A stretch of 64,000 nucleotides of DNA from Branchipolynoe longqiensis. Its lineage: Eukaryota; Annelida; Polychaeta; Phyllodocida; Polynoidae. Below are positions 10,603 to 21,698 of the stretch, in pieces. Under the pieces are notes generated by a model. It saw only the letters and a list, made by a program, of their open reading frames with translations, was not told the DNA's origin and searched no databases. The DNA lies in contig CM059193.1 of assembly GCA_030323885.1 (NCBI GenBank), forward strand, positions 57,618,042-57,682,041, given 5' to 3'. The stretch's first letter is position 1; each line of letters opens with the position of its first letter. The position numbers were made by a program, and so were the translations under genes.

Positions 10603-10806
10603 CCCGGACAGGTACTAACATTTCGCATTGTCTCATCTACATATTATTGCCTGAAAGCTCTAGATATTCTGAGGGTGCTGTCCAGCTCAGAGTGTGGAGC
10701 AGCAGAGATGTGCAGTGACTCTGTGCCAGGTAGACAGAGGCCTGACGTGGGTTCCGATGCACCGCCTGTGCGGCGATCTGAGCGTTTAGCATTACGGCGT
10801 AGATAA
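10603..10806 (+). pseudogene. C-terminal tail of an LTR-retrotransposon Pol
   Basis: A plus-strand frame running from PGQVLTFRIV through QRPDVGSDAPPVRRSERLA to LRRR and a stop (10804-10806) has the Pro/Arg-rich ending common at the C terminus of Ty3-class integrases (PPVRRSxRLA). No earlier Pol sequence is visible; upstream DNA is the fold-back cluster. The position just before an LTR-like segment supports the call. It could be the end of an element related to the one at the left edge, but on the opposite strand. Confidence 0.45.
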
Positions 10807-10851
10807 CTGATGTGGGTGGGGTAGCAGGTATTGGGGCTACTCCACCCTGGT

Positions 10852-11076
10852 GTTGTCAGGTCTCCAGGGGTTGGGCGTACATAAGTTACCCCGATCCCTG
10901 TCACACAACGAGTTACGCAGTATATATATTCAGTTGACTTTGCTACGCAGTTATTTAAGAGTGGTGGGGAAAAACCAGGGGCCCCGGGGGTGCCAATAAA
11001 TGGGCGCAATTACTACTGTTCTGCGTAATGCCTCTGCCTAAGCTGTGTGTTTATTATTTACCATTTCTTGTCTAAC
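10852..11076 (+). repeat. Candidate LTR on the plus strand
   Basis: The sequence starts TGTTGTCAGG shortly after the Pol stop, contains a TATATATATTC box (about 10921) and an AATAAA signal (about 10998), and could end near TTGTCTAACG. Promoter, polyadenylation signal and position between a Pol end and a Gag-like start fit an LTR. The exact ends and a primer-binding site could not be confirmed. Confidence 0.4.
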
Positions 11077-11809
11077 GAACCAGGTATAGTTGATGGGGCG
11101 TACTGCGTTTTTGCTGCTATCACCGGGGAAGTGTTTATGTTTACCGTGAGCATTGGTGTGTAACAGGTGAGACTGATCAGCTGGGCATAACTGGGTCACT
11201 TATAGCATGTGCGTGTAACCGGGCAAATGCGTTGCTGCTACCACGCAGTACGTGTTGTAGTGGGTGGGTATTGCGTGGGGGCTGGAGATTCTGTCGCCGG
11301 GGGTGTCCCAGTATTGTGCACCGGTTGGCGGTCGTGACGCGTGGGCAGCGCTAACTAGGTCACCCTTATATGGCGCGGTTGGGGATTGTCCACGGCCACG
11401 TGGTGCGATGACGTAAGCAGTACTGCGTGGAGCGGGGACTGCCCTCGTCGGATGGTTTGGTGGGGTTCCCCAAGTAGGTCATGCGGGTCGTACCGGCGGC
11501 GCACCTGGTGTTTCACGAGTGAGGTAAGCGCTCTCTGGTTGGCACGCCAACTGGACTCTGCGGTTCTGCAGGTGAGGAGGTGTGGAGCCAGTCACTCTAC
11601 CGGCTGCCGGCAGATGAGGTGGGTGTTTTTGTTCTGCATTGACAACTATCCCATCTTCGCATACTTCTTGTGTTGGTTTTTTACTGTGCATTTAAGGGTA
11701 TTGCAAGGCCGGCCACGTCTGTGTCGGTCTGTGCGTGTTGGCGCACAGACTTTACATAGCGTGTACGGCGATCGTCCGTCGTGGGGGAGATATTCGTTGT
11801 GTTTTCAAC
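11077..11809 (+). other. Leader-like region between candidate LTR and Gag-like frame
   Basis: This GC-rich stretch has no credible coding frame. It has recurring TTACTGCG/ACGCAGTA-type words, as does the LTR at 5789-6122, which hints at related families. I see no clear regulatory site in it. Confidence 0.35.
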
Positions 11810-12660
11810 ATGGCCGACGATGAACTTTCTACGCCCAGCACCCCATTGGGGGGTGTTGCGGTTTCTCCGTCCCTCGATCTTCTCTTTGCAGAGGTTGAGG
11901 GTGGCGACAGTGCGGGCCTATCAAGTATAGGTACAATTAGACCTTTAGGTGGTGGGGAGGTTGTCTTTACAGCTTCTCCACAGCTGTCTAGTCTGCTACT
12001 GTCGCCTGTGTTGTCGGTTGCCAGAGGCCCTCGGAGAGGTTGGTGTCTCCTCCTGGAGTTGCCGGCCTGTCGTTACGTTCTCCCGAGGTGTCAGATGCCC
12101 TTCAGCACGAGTCCTCCACTGTCGGTGCATTGCAGACGATGGTTAGTTCTGATGAGCTGTCACGCTTCTGGGCATGGCAGGCCGCAGGCCGCTCAGGCGA
12201 CGACGGTCGGGTCAGCGTGTTCATCCCGAACGGATCCGTTCTCCCTTAACCCAGTTGAAGGGAGGGCGGCTCAGTCTCTCGGCGGTGGTTCGCCTGGTTC
12301 ATGCCAGGTGGCGCCACCAGTCGCAGTTGCTGACCGACCTCCTGCGTATACATCCGTGAGCTCTGGGGATGTAGGGGCTTGCACCTTCGGGGAGCGAGCT
12401 CTGGCACCTCATGACAGCGAGCGGACAGCAGGGGGAGGTTCTGGGGGTGGGATGGACGTACACCCGGTCGTGTCTACCCCGGTTGTGGGCGGAGGGTTTC
12501 CATTGCCTCCTGCCCCTTCTCGAGCATCTGGTGCCTTGACGGAGGCGCAGCTGAGGACTGCGGTGCAGAAAGCTAAGGTATCCGTGCTGTGTGACACTGT
12601 TCCTCCACCTAGTAGCGAGATGTACCCGTTGATGTGGCTCCCGCCACGATCAGCCCTCGG
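11810..12660 (+). pseudogene. Gag-like N-terminal region, frameshifted and truncated
   Basis: The frame starts at an ATG (11810) as MADDELSTPSTPLGG and is Ser/Gly/Pro-rich. Reading has to shift near 12030 into another frame containing DELSRFWAWQAAGRSG and VFIPNGS, and back near 12240 to a frame ending in ALTEAQLRTAVQKAKVSVLC (about 12530-12595). The word F-I-P-N and the low-complexity style resemble the N-terminal Gag at 5606-5450 on the other strand, so the two may be distant relatives. No capsid or zinc knuckle remains; similarity ends before the AT-rich DNA at 12665. Confidence 0.35.
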
Positions 12661-12792
12661 GTTGCACCATTCTAGCGATCTCCATATTTTCTTGGCCATT
12701 GCCTTTATCGTGTCTGCCTTTATCATAAAATGGTGCCACTTTGTGTCATGTGCATTTAATGATCTGATCAAATACTTCCGACGTCCAGGATA

Positions 12793-12976
12793 GGGAGAGT
12801 GGGAGGGGGAAGGCATGGATGAGGAGGGGGACGAGGGAGAGGTGGGGTTAAGGGGGAGGGGAACAGAGGAGAGGGGAAGCAGGAGGAGGACGGGGAGGGG
12901 GACGACGGAGGGGGAGATGGGGGATGGGACCGAGATAGGGTGGGGGAGAGGGTATGATGGGGAGAGAGAGAGGGGG
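12793..12976. repeat. Purine-rich tract flanked by short direct repeats
   Basis: About 185 bases of the plus strand are almost only G and A, like the tract at 8965. Similar ~17-base sequences border it, CTTCCGACGTCCAGG (12775) and ATCCAACGTCCAGG (12988). Frames through it encode only Gly/Arg/Glu repeats. Confidence 0.7.
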
Positions 12977-13019
12977 ATATCATCAAATGCATCCAACGTC
13001 CAGGGAGCATTCATTATCT

Positions 13020-13151
13020 AAGAGTCAACTAAGTCCTATTTAAACATATCATCAAATCGATTTTAATATATCATCAAATCCATTTAATGATATGATAAAT
13101 TATGTATGTATTTTAACATATCAAATCGATTTGATATGACCAGATACATTT
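13020..13151. repeat. AT-rich near-palindromic block
   Basis: This block repeats ATATCATCAAATCGATTTTA-type near-palindromes, the same kind of sequence as in 6130-6330, 7100-7340 and 8100-8400. It forms the flank into which other elements have inserted. Confidence 0.6.
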
Positions 13152-14325
13152 AGACATGTCTCATCATCATCATCATGCTGTCGGTCGGGATGTGACAAAG
13201 ACTGCTTTCACTACTTGACTGTCACTCTCCATTTAGCTCTCTGCGGTGAGAGTGATGTCTATGAGTCAGTCTTAATCTCTCTCAACTTCAGGTTTCTCTT
13301 GATGGTATCCTTGAACTGGAGACGAGGGCGCCCTCTCTTTCTGTAACCAGAAGACAGTTGAGAGTAGAGGATCTGCTTTGGTAGCCTGTCTGATGACATC
13401 CTCATGAGGTGTCCAGTCCACCGGAGATTCTTTTTGATCAGACCGACTGACAGCATGCCGACCGACAGCATGATGATGATGATGAGACATGTCAGAGGAG
13501 AAAGCGGGCACTATTTTCTGGATCTTTTCCGCAGAGTGGGCAACCAGTGCACTGTATTCTGCTAATAGCAGCTCTCTCACCAGTATCCGAGTAGTCTTGG
13601 TCTTCGCTCTGAAGTGTGTGACGTTGAATAGTCAGCGCTCTGTCCAGACTGTAAATAGAAGCCATCCCCCATGCCTCGGAAAGCCTCGTCGGAAGATTGA
13701 GAAGAGCGTGGGGGCCAGTACACAACCTTGCTTGACCCCATTGGTAACCCCGAACAATTCCGAGACTTCCCCTCCAACACTAACATTCGCCATCATTCCT
13801 GTATGTAGAGCCTCGATCATAGTTGTGAACTTCTCTGGGCATCCATACTTCCTCAGTAGCTGCCATAGCCCGGTCCTCCCGACTGTATCAAACGCCTTAG
13901 TAAAATCGAAAAATACCATGTACAGTGGCCGGTCCTGCTCAATGCACTTTTCTTGTAGCTGTCGGAGACAAAATATCATATGCATGGTGCTTTGGTTACC
14001 TCTGAAGCCACACTGTGTTTCTGGAACTACATCAGGCGTTATGTGAATAGATAGTCTGTTGAGGAGGATCCTGGCGAGGATCTTGCCTGCTATCGAAAGA
14101 AGAGAGATTCCTCTATAGTTCCCAGTCTGTTCGATCACCTTTCTTGTAGATGTTTACAATGCTGGCATCCTTCCATGCTTGGGATACAGAACCCTCCTCC
14201 CAGGCATTGGTGATTAGTTGGTGCAGTCTATTGAACAGATTGTCTCCTACGTGCTTCCATACTTCAGCAGGAATTGACATTTCATGAAAGCTGCCTGCAA
14301 AAGTAAGTGCTGCTGGCTTTTTTTG
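13152..14325 (-). pseudogene. RTE-like LINE (family A) remnant with head fusion and inverted 3' ends
   Basis: From right to left, the minus strand carries the RT of family A in broken frames: IPAEVWKHVGDN (about 14275), NYRGISLLSIAGKIL (about 14120), FFDFTKAFDTV and GVKQGCVLAPTLF (about 13745). The catalytic FADD region is largely lost, and a C-terminal fragment (GYRKRGRPRLQFKD) lies at 13440-13260. The 3' end is GACCGACAGC followed by (ATG)n. Two oddities: at 14283-14325 the last ~45 bases of the family's head sequence are joined directly to the RT linker, and the (ATG)n-tailed 3' end occurs twice in opposite orientation (13152-13187 and 13455-13492), each flanked by GACATGTC. Confidence 0.8.
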
Positions 14326-14533
14326 TCTAAATGTACTATATTTAATCATATCATTAAATTGATTTAATGGTATGATAAAATAATTTGATATGTTAAAATG
14401 TATTTCATTATATGATTAAATAGAATAAAAAGTACCTGTTTTAAACATATGTTCCAATATATGTCAATCTATGATTAAATCGAATTAATGCTATCATTAA
14501 ATATTTGATGATGTCATTAAATATTTGATATCA

Positions 14534-14594
<61 letters not shown>

Positions 14595-14640
14595 GATAGA
14601 TAGATATTTATATATTAGATAGAACAAATTTGTATTCATT
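14326..14640. repeat. AT-rich palindromic repeats and (AT)n microsatellite
   Basis: The stretch contains many ATATCATTAAATTGATTTAAT-like near-palindromes. A pure (AT)n run of about 50 bases lies at 14535-14588. Confidence 0.8.
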
Positions 14641-15440
14641 AAAATTAACAAATCAACAGCAGAAACTTTGTCAATAGCCCGAAGCAGGTCAAACAAAGTA
14701 GAGCCATGCTCTCAAGTCATTTGTGTATGCAACGTAATTATGGTGGCAAGAGCCTGGCTCTTTTGCCATAACATGTGCACTTTATTGAAACAGGTCAAGC
14801 AAAGTAGAGGTGAGCTGTCAGGTCAGCCGGGTAGGCCTATGCATCGTGAACATAGAAGTAAGAGCCAGGCTCTTGTATCCATTCATGCATGTATCATGAA
14901 CTGGTGGAACAATATCTTGATGTGCTGAACTGAGTTTCTGTAATAGAGAAGAACAATAACCATGTACATAGTGGCACAACTAAGTACAAATAACGGTGCA
15001 CGATAACAAAGACCCTATAATACTAAGACGGCTCACTCCCTATCTCTCCCATGGTAATTTAAATTTTGCAGTGCCACCTTGTGGTGGGCTTGATCAGCCC
15101 GGCTGCTGGTTGGTGTTCCACGTGTAAACACATACAATTATATTATACATGAGATAGGTAAGTATGAATACACAACAATATGAAATTGCTATGAACAAAT
15201 ACACATCATCATCATCACCATCATCACACATCTTTCACATTCATATATACATTTATACATATAATATAGCACCTGTTTAACCAAGAGAACAGCCAGCGCA
15301 CCAAGTGGTGGGTTTGATCATTTTTATTACACAGTACAGGCTGAGTGATCATGGGAGAAGAATGGGTACAGTTAAATAAGGAGCTGGTCACTTCTATCAT
15401 TTGTATTCTAATGTTGACCAGAAAAGGGGGTTCTGACTCT
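14641..15440. other. Non-coding stretch with short direct repeats
   Basis: I see no gene. CAGGTCAAACAAAGTAGAG (14686) recurs as CAGGTCAAGCAAAGTAGAG (14790), and AGAGCCAGGCTCTTG-type palindromes occur at about 14750 and 14860. A (CAT)n patch lies at 15205-15230. Confidence 0.5.
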
Positions 15441-15444
15441 TCTG

Positions 15445-17480
15445 TTAATTCAGGTGCCATGAATACTGTTTCAGTAATTGGTCAAACCTGATTGATGGGC
15501 TTGGCATTAGTGAATTATGTAGGACACTGGACAAACACACTTTGACAAAACCCAAAGATAAGTTTAATGAATTGACAGGCACAGCCAAAGAACTTAACAT
15601 CACTGAATTTCTGGATATGAGGGACCCCAACCTATGTTAGGATATGCTAAACACGACAATCACTAATGCAGCAGACAGGCACTGTCACCTAACACAGATT
15701 ACCACCAGAATTACCACAGCAGGTTACCTTAATGAAAAGCTACTAGAACTTCAAAATGATAGAGATCACTTTATACAAAAGTTTGAGAAAACAAAAGATC
15801 CAGGAGATGAATTCATAGTTAAATGTATGGTCACAAAGGCTAGGAGTGAAGTAAGGAAGGACAAAGCGGACATTATCAGGTTCAGATAGACAAACATAAT
15901 CAGAATGCCAGAAAATGTTGGGATGAAATAAACCAAATTGAACCTAAAGACAAGACAACAATCCACAGCCCTACAAATGAAGAGACCGGTATTAAAATCG
16001 CAGATGAATTATTAGCAGAGGAAATCAATAACTATTTCAGACATAGGAGAGAAACTAAGCAAGAAATTCAAAAAGAAGGATGATCCACACCAAACCCTCC
16101 AGACCAAATTAAATAGAGAAAAGTATGACCTCTTAGAAACCACTCAGGATGAAATCCTAGATAGAACTAAGAAAATATTGATCTACAAATCGTCAGGTAT
16201 GAAGGACATCAGTACCACTTTAATAAAAAGCCTGATCACAACACAAAGTGCAGAATTTACACATTTATATAACCTGATAATCAACACAGGTATCTTTCCT
16301 GATGACTGGAAAGTAGTCACAGTCACACCCATACCTAAAGTCAACATCCCATGAACTTGTAGCGAACCACGTCCAATCTCGATCCTCCCACTGCCTGGCA
16401 AGATCATTGAATAAATAATACATGACCAAATTAAGACATTTCGTAAAGCTGCATAGTCCGATGAAAACATCAAATTTTCAAACCGAGAACAATTATCAGG
16501 ATCTGATTCTACATATCTAAATTAGATACTGATGCACTTATCAAGCATTACTGGACACATAGAAAGGAATACTGAGGCAATTTAATAGAACCGGTTACTG
16601 CAGAAACCTATGGTGTCAGAGTTTTAGCATACTTGCCAAAATTAATTTCCCATGTTCACACCTTAAATATCTTGAAAGTTAGCCATTTAAAATAAAGACT
16701 ACTTCAAAGTAAAGTAAGGTACAACCTAATGTATTTATCTCAGAAAAATGACAGAAACTCAAAACCATCGGACTATGTAACTTTAAGTCTACTAACCTTT
16801 CTACCAGCAAAACGGCTTTAGGAAAAATAAGTCCATCACTGGGGCACTGGCCTCTCTACTAGATGAACTTCTGTCAAACATAGATAAGGTCGATTTGGTG
16901 GCTTCGTGCTTCACGAGATGAACTCCTATAAGTACTTAGGCACAACTCCCGATCTGTACAAAAGTTGGCAAGACTTAATCAAACACTAGCGCTCAAAATG
17001 ACCACATTCAGAAAAATAAGCACCTATGTAAGTGAGAATATGGCATTGCAGCTGTACAAGTCAACAATATTACCAATTATAGACTACAATGATATCATCT
17101 ATGGATACTAACGAAGGATCAAGAGAGCAAATTACAAAAAAATGCAAAACAGAGGTCTCAGAACGGTATTCCAAGGCCAGATACTAAGTGTGGTCGAAAT
17201 ACCTAGCAGAGCAGGACGGAGAGGACGTACATAGGAACCTACACCTACTGATGCACAAACTTGCAAGTGACGACAAATACATAGACCACACAATCAGAGT
17301 AACGAGAAGGGCGACTTAGGGTTCCCAACCCTACTACAAATAAGCTAACCAGAGCTCCGATTTACAAAGGAAGTGTCATGTGGAATGATCTACCAACCAC
17401 AACCAGAGAAGCATGTTCGATCCTCATATTTAAAAATGCATATGGAGCTCACCTGGTTATTCAGATGCAAAACCTGGCAC
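15445..17480 (+). pseudogene. CR1/Jockey-like LINE remnant with many stops
   Basis: Scattered frames match the same family as the LINE at 47354. An endonuclease-RT linker (YLNEKLLELQNDRDHFIQKF, about 15725) is followed by an RT start (GIFPDDWKVVTVTPIPK, about 16290, then PISILPLPGKIIE). After an insertion, YKYLGTTPDLYKSWQDL lies near 16930 and degraded C-terminal sequence runs to about 17480. Stops and shifts are frequent, so the copy is old. A MITE (16444-16786) has landed inside the RT, and the catalytic YADD box is missing from what remains. Confidence 0.7.
16444..16786. mobile_element. TTAAAG MITE (family M1) inserted in the LINE remnant
   Basis: The ends are inverted copies: TAAAGCTGCATAGTCCGATG on the left and CATCGGACTATGTAACTTTAA on the right. 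Length is ~343 bases with no coding capacity. Copies at 52531-52875 and 40683-41384 share the internal sequence. Most ends carry TTAA, suggesting a TTAA (piggyBac- or Kolobok-like) target, but the left end here reads GTAA. Confidence 0.8.
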
Positions 17481-18233
17481 TGAAAAGATAGAATGCGACC
17501 TGCTAAATGACCCATTGACTCCTACCCTCTCTCATGCCTGCTCTCACCATGCCTGTCCGCCCCCTGCCCATGGGCCCATCCCCCCCCTGATCGCACACCT
17601 TGACAAAATTAACAACTACTAACTCAATGACATAATAATATTCAAAACCCACTATACCACTGAATAGCCACATTACCAACCAGCAATGCACACACCATAA
17701 ACCACCATATTTGCATTACATTTCACTATTAAAAGAGTAACCATAACTAAAACCAAATCTAACTAATATACAACCACAGCATACAATTTAAGACCTAGTG
17801 TACTTTACTGCACACTGTGTCTTGATGCAAATACCTTGCACTATGTTGAGTACCTATGTTGTACGCTATACAGCATAGACTCTTCGCCCACTTTCAATGT
17901 GCAGAATGGGGTGTGTGCTGCACACAATGCAACACACTCGACTTCCCCATCGCCATTTACAATGGCTGGAAGACCAGGGCTTGGCACTGACAAAATATGT
18001 ATTCAGATGAATAAAATATTTCCCCCTCCCCCAAAACGTTAATAGGTTTTTCAGGATCACACTAAATCGGAAAGAGGCAGCATTCAAACCAAAAGAGTCA
18101 TGGTGCTGCCAGTTCTTCACTTGGTGTAAAATAGGAAATAGAGATTTATTATCTGTGAAATAAATATATAATTCTTGGAACAAATGGCTTTTGGTATGAA
18201 CCAGGTTTGACATATGAAAAGCACTCATATATA
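17481..18233. other. Non-coding stretch between two LINE remnants
   Basis: No gene is supported. The bases around 17955-18010 (GGAAGACCAG...GGCACTGACAAAA) resemble 41600-41640, so a dispersed repeat is present at low copy. Otherwise I see nothing. Confidence 0.4.
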
Positions 18234-19092
18234 TCTGTCTGTTGTCATATTTACAAGAGTCTTAGATCAAGATTGCAAGGGAGTGACAATAGGTGGCATG
18301 AACGTCAACAATCTTAGATATGCCGATGACAGTGTAATACTAGCAGACAGTGAGAAAAACCTACAAGATATAGTGAATAGAATCAATAAAGCTGGAATAC
18401 TATTCAACATGAAGATGAATGCCAGGAAGACCAAAACAATGGTTATAAGTAAAAAGACAGATAAACCAAATGTCAATATAACCATAGATGGCACAAACAT
18501 AGAACAAGTATCCGAATTCATATATCTCGGACAAAAGATTACAAATGATGGGAGATGTGAGGAAGAAATTAAAAGAAGGATAACAATAGCCCGAACAACA
18601 TTCTCCAAAATGTATAGAGTGTTAACATCAAGTAAGATATTAATACAAACAAGGAAGCGTATTCTTCAGTGTTATGTGTGGTCTACTCTAATGTATGGGG
18701 CTGAGACATGGACAATCTCTAAGAAAATGTACAAACGTTTAGCAGCATTTGAGATGTGGACTTATCGAAGGATGATGAAAATATCATGGACAAAGAAGAT
18801 CACCAACAAAGAAGTTCTCAGAAAAATTAAAAATAAGAAAAGCTTGTTTGCCACTATACAGACAAAGAAACTTATTTATTTTGGCCACATCATTCGTCAG
18901 AGTTCAATATACCGTACATTGTTGGAAGGGAAGGTGAATGGCAGCAGAGGGAGAGGGAGACCAAGAACATCATGGTTTACAAATATTTCAGTGGACAGGC
19001 TTGAATTATTCACAGTCTATCAGAACAGCACACCATCGGGACAAGTGGAGAACCATTGCATCCAACCCTCGACTAGAGGACGGAACTATTGA
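18234..19092 (+). pseudogene. RTE/BovB-like LINE (family D): RT end and C-terminal domain, 5' truncated
   Basis: One frame is open for about 285 codons with no stop. It enters in the RT just before the catalytic box NLRYADDSVILADSE (about 18310), then shows EFIYLGQKITNDGRCEEEIK, the STLMYGAETWTISKK block and a C-terminal RRMMKISWTKKITNKEVLRK and KLIYFGHIIRQ, ending near 19092. This order and wording are those of the C-terminal part of RTE/BovB-type elements. The endonuclease and most of the RT are absent, the usual result of incomplete target-primed reverse transcription. It is distinct from family A, with which it shares only the general layout. Confidence 0.8.
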
Positions 19093-20289
19093 TTGATAGA
19101 TCAAATCAAATATAAATTATGCTCCAGGTTATACTAGGGTGAGATCGGAGAGCAATCCCTGGCTGAATAAGCAAATGATTGAAAGACATGTACCCACGAT
19201 TATATTAATTACTTTGTCGGACAAAGACTGGATAAGTAAGTGTCAGTGCACAATTTTGATATAACAAATTTCACGAGTAAGAAAATAGGAAAACATAAAG
19301 TAGAATATACAATACAGCAGTAATAAACAATTGAGAATTACAGGAGCCTGATAGACAGGACTGGGGCATATAGCAAGCATGATTCATTATATAGGTGAAT
19401 GCAATACAGAGGCTAGGAGTGTAGTCAATGGGTTAGGCACCTCTGAGTTTACAAGAAGAGAAGGGTACCAGGAAGACTGTTATGATGACTGTTGGATGGA
19501 TTTACAATAGTCAATGCATGATGTACTACTATAATACGTTTCTTTTTGGAGGAAAGGCTATTTGTCTATGATGCAGTTATGCAAGAGTGCACACAATGTC
19601 AGAAAATAACTAACATTGTTAATACCATATTAAATGCAATGAGTGTGTCCAGCAGCACTTAGCCATACATACATAGTGAATATGTGAGCAGGGAGGCAAA
19701 GGGTTTATTGACCTCAAATTGTATGGAAATATCATTGGGACACATGCGATCAGTAGTTGGTCAGTCTACACACAAAGAGTTCTAATGAGAGATGCATTAA
19801 TACAATATTCATAGTGTAGTAGTGATATCAAGGGATGACTGTCAAGGAGTATAGAAGTGTCAGGAAAGAATGTGATACAATAAAACGAGCACATTTCCAG
19901 GTAATTCACTAATGCGGAGGCACGACTAGTATATTGTGGCTTTATTGGCCACTTTGAAGATGAGAACAGTCAATTCAGGCAATGAGACATGGTTAAGACA
20001 ATAAGAGACATGGGGTATAGTACATAGTATCATAAGAGTGTGTTTAACAGCAAGTCAATCAAGGGGGTAGGGGGATGGGGGGCAGAAGGGGGTCATGCAG
20101 GTTCAGTTGGTGGTGGGTGGGATCAGAGGATAATAGTCAACTGGACGTCACCTGGGGTCAGTGACATCCCATCAGTTCAGTTTTTGTTTACATTTTGAGG
20201 TCAGCCATGCCTGTTTACATGTTTTGGGGTCAGTTCAGATCTAGGTCAAGTATGGGTCAGTTACGTTTGATGAATCATGGCCCCACCCC
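19093..20289. other. Non-coding stretch, nothing recognised
   Basis: About 1.2 kb of moderately AT-rich sequence with no credible frame, no clear terminal repeats and no tRNA-like box. It ends in the GC-rich YR element. Confidence 0.5.
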
Positions 20290-21400
20290 CGACTCCAGAC
20301 GCCACATCCCCGCCGTCCCATTAGATCACGTCCCAGGGGGCCGGACTCAAACCCTCAACCGATCACTTTAGCAAGGGTTTGAGGGCCGGCAGTGATACTG
20401 GCTCGGGGGACATATGCATGGACAGGGTCCAGGATCCAATCTCCATGATCTCGGCAAGGGCCGACCCCTCCCCCGCACAGGCCTGAGCCTCACCCCTAAT
20501 GACGTTCTGGAGGGTGTAGGAGTCGGGGTCGGGGCCCTGCCCCCCACCACCAGTGCAAGCCTGAGGGCTCCCAGCAGGGTCCGGGGCGGGAGGGAGGCAC
20601 AATTTGGAAGGAGGATGGCGGGGACATCAGGGGGCAGGTCCCAAGCCGCGCGGTACTGGGACCAGGCTAGTAACGGGCAGTATGGGGAGTGAGGGGCGGA
20701 GTAGACGAGCACGGTGCAGGCCTTACCCCGCCTCCAGCAGGTCTTGGTGGTGTTGACCGTGAGGAGAAGCCCTCGTGGTGTTGTGGTTATGTCTCTCCCC
20801 CTTAGCGCGAGGGTGTGGAACTGGTTGTCATCTGGCCCACTTAGGATGTTGTCCTGCCTCAGGAGGGTGCTGTATGCTATTAGGAGGGCGGCGACAATTA
20901 CCCTGGTGTTGGGGCCGGCCAGTCAGATGTGGTCGATAGCGTCTTTTAAGATTGATGGTGTGATGGGAGGGGGGCGGGCTTACCATGTGCGCCGACGGGC
21001 GGTAGAGGTCCCGCTTCATGAGGGTTACTTGGTATGTGTTGAAGGGGGCGGGGATCCCGCCGAGGAGGAGGACCAGGACCACAGTCCTCGCACCACTCAG
21101 GTAGTTCAGGGCCCCTCCCGTGGAGGCCATGGACTCGTTGAGGTGTGTTATGTATGCCATAATGTTCTATGCCATCGGGGCCGCCGGGCGGACCCCATGC
21201 TGGAGTGCAAATTCGATGTATTTCTTTGCCAGCGCCGATTTGTTCCTCCAGGTGCCCGGGGCGAGGCCCCCGAAGTACAGCTCGATGATCTTGCGGTGGG
21301 TCGCCTTGGGATAACCTGGGAAAAGACAACCAGATTTAATCGATCTTCCCAGGTTACAGGCCTGGGGTGAGTGCATCATCAAAGTTTATTTTAATTTTGA
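20290..21400 (-). pseudogene. Tyrosine recombinase of a YR (DIRS/Ngaro-like) retroelement, decayed
   Basis: Minus-strand fragments in shifting frames give the N-terminal core-binding part of a retroelement integrase: FGGLAPGTWRNKSALAKKYI (about 21260), then NESMASTGGALNYLSGART (about 21110) and GGIPAPFNTYQVTLMKRDL (about 21040). The same pattern (L-A-P-x-T-W-R-N, S-G-A-R) occurs in the copy at 63270. Downstream (20930-20290) only GC-rich broken frames remain, and I could not find the catalytic H-x-x-R or Tyr. The RT part of the element lies to the right, past an inserted LINE derivative. Confidence 0.65.
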
Positions 21401-21698
21401 TAGGCTCATTTTGTGGCATGCCTCCATTGCTATTAGTTATGCTGCTTTGTCACTGTCCAGTCTACTGAAGGCGTCTGCTAACACGAGGTCCATCCCGGGC
21501 TTGTGGAGAACCTCGACCTTGCAGGAGTGCTCTGCCACATATAAACAGATCTCTCTGGCGCAGGCAGTCAGGGTGCTGTCTCGGCCGGAGCCGCATGGGA
21601 GGACCTTCTGGCTGGCCTCGTTGTCAGTGTTTAGGCTTGTGGATCCTCTGGTGCGAGGCTTTTTAGTGCAATCAATAGGTTTAGGGCCTCTAGGTATG

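Noticed and set aside
12409..13021. Pro/Ser-rich minus-strand frames and Gly/Glu-rich plus-strand frames
   Set aside because: They run across the second purine tract and a Gag-like remnant read on the wrong strand.
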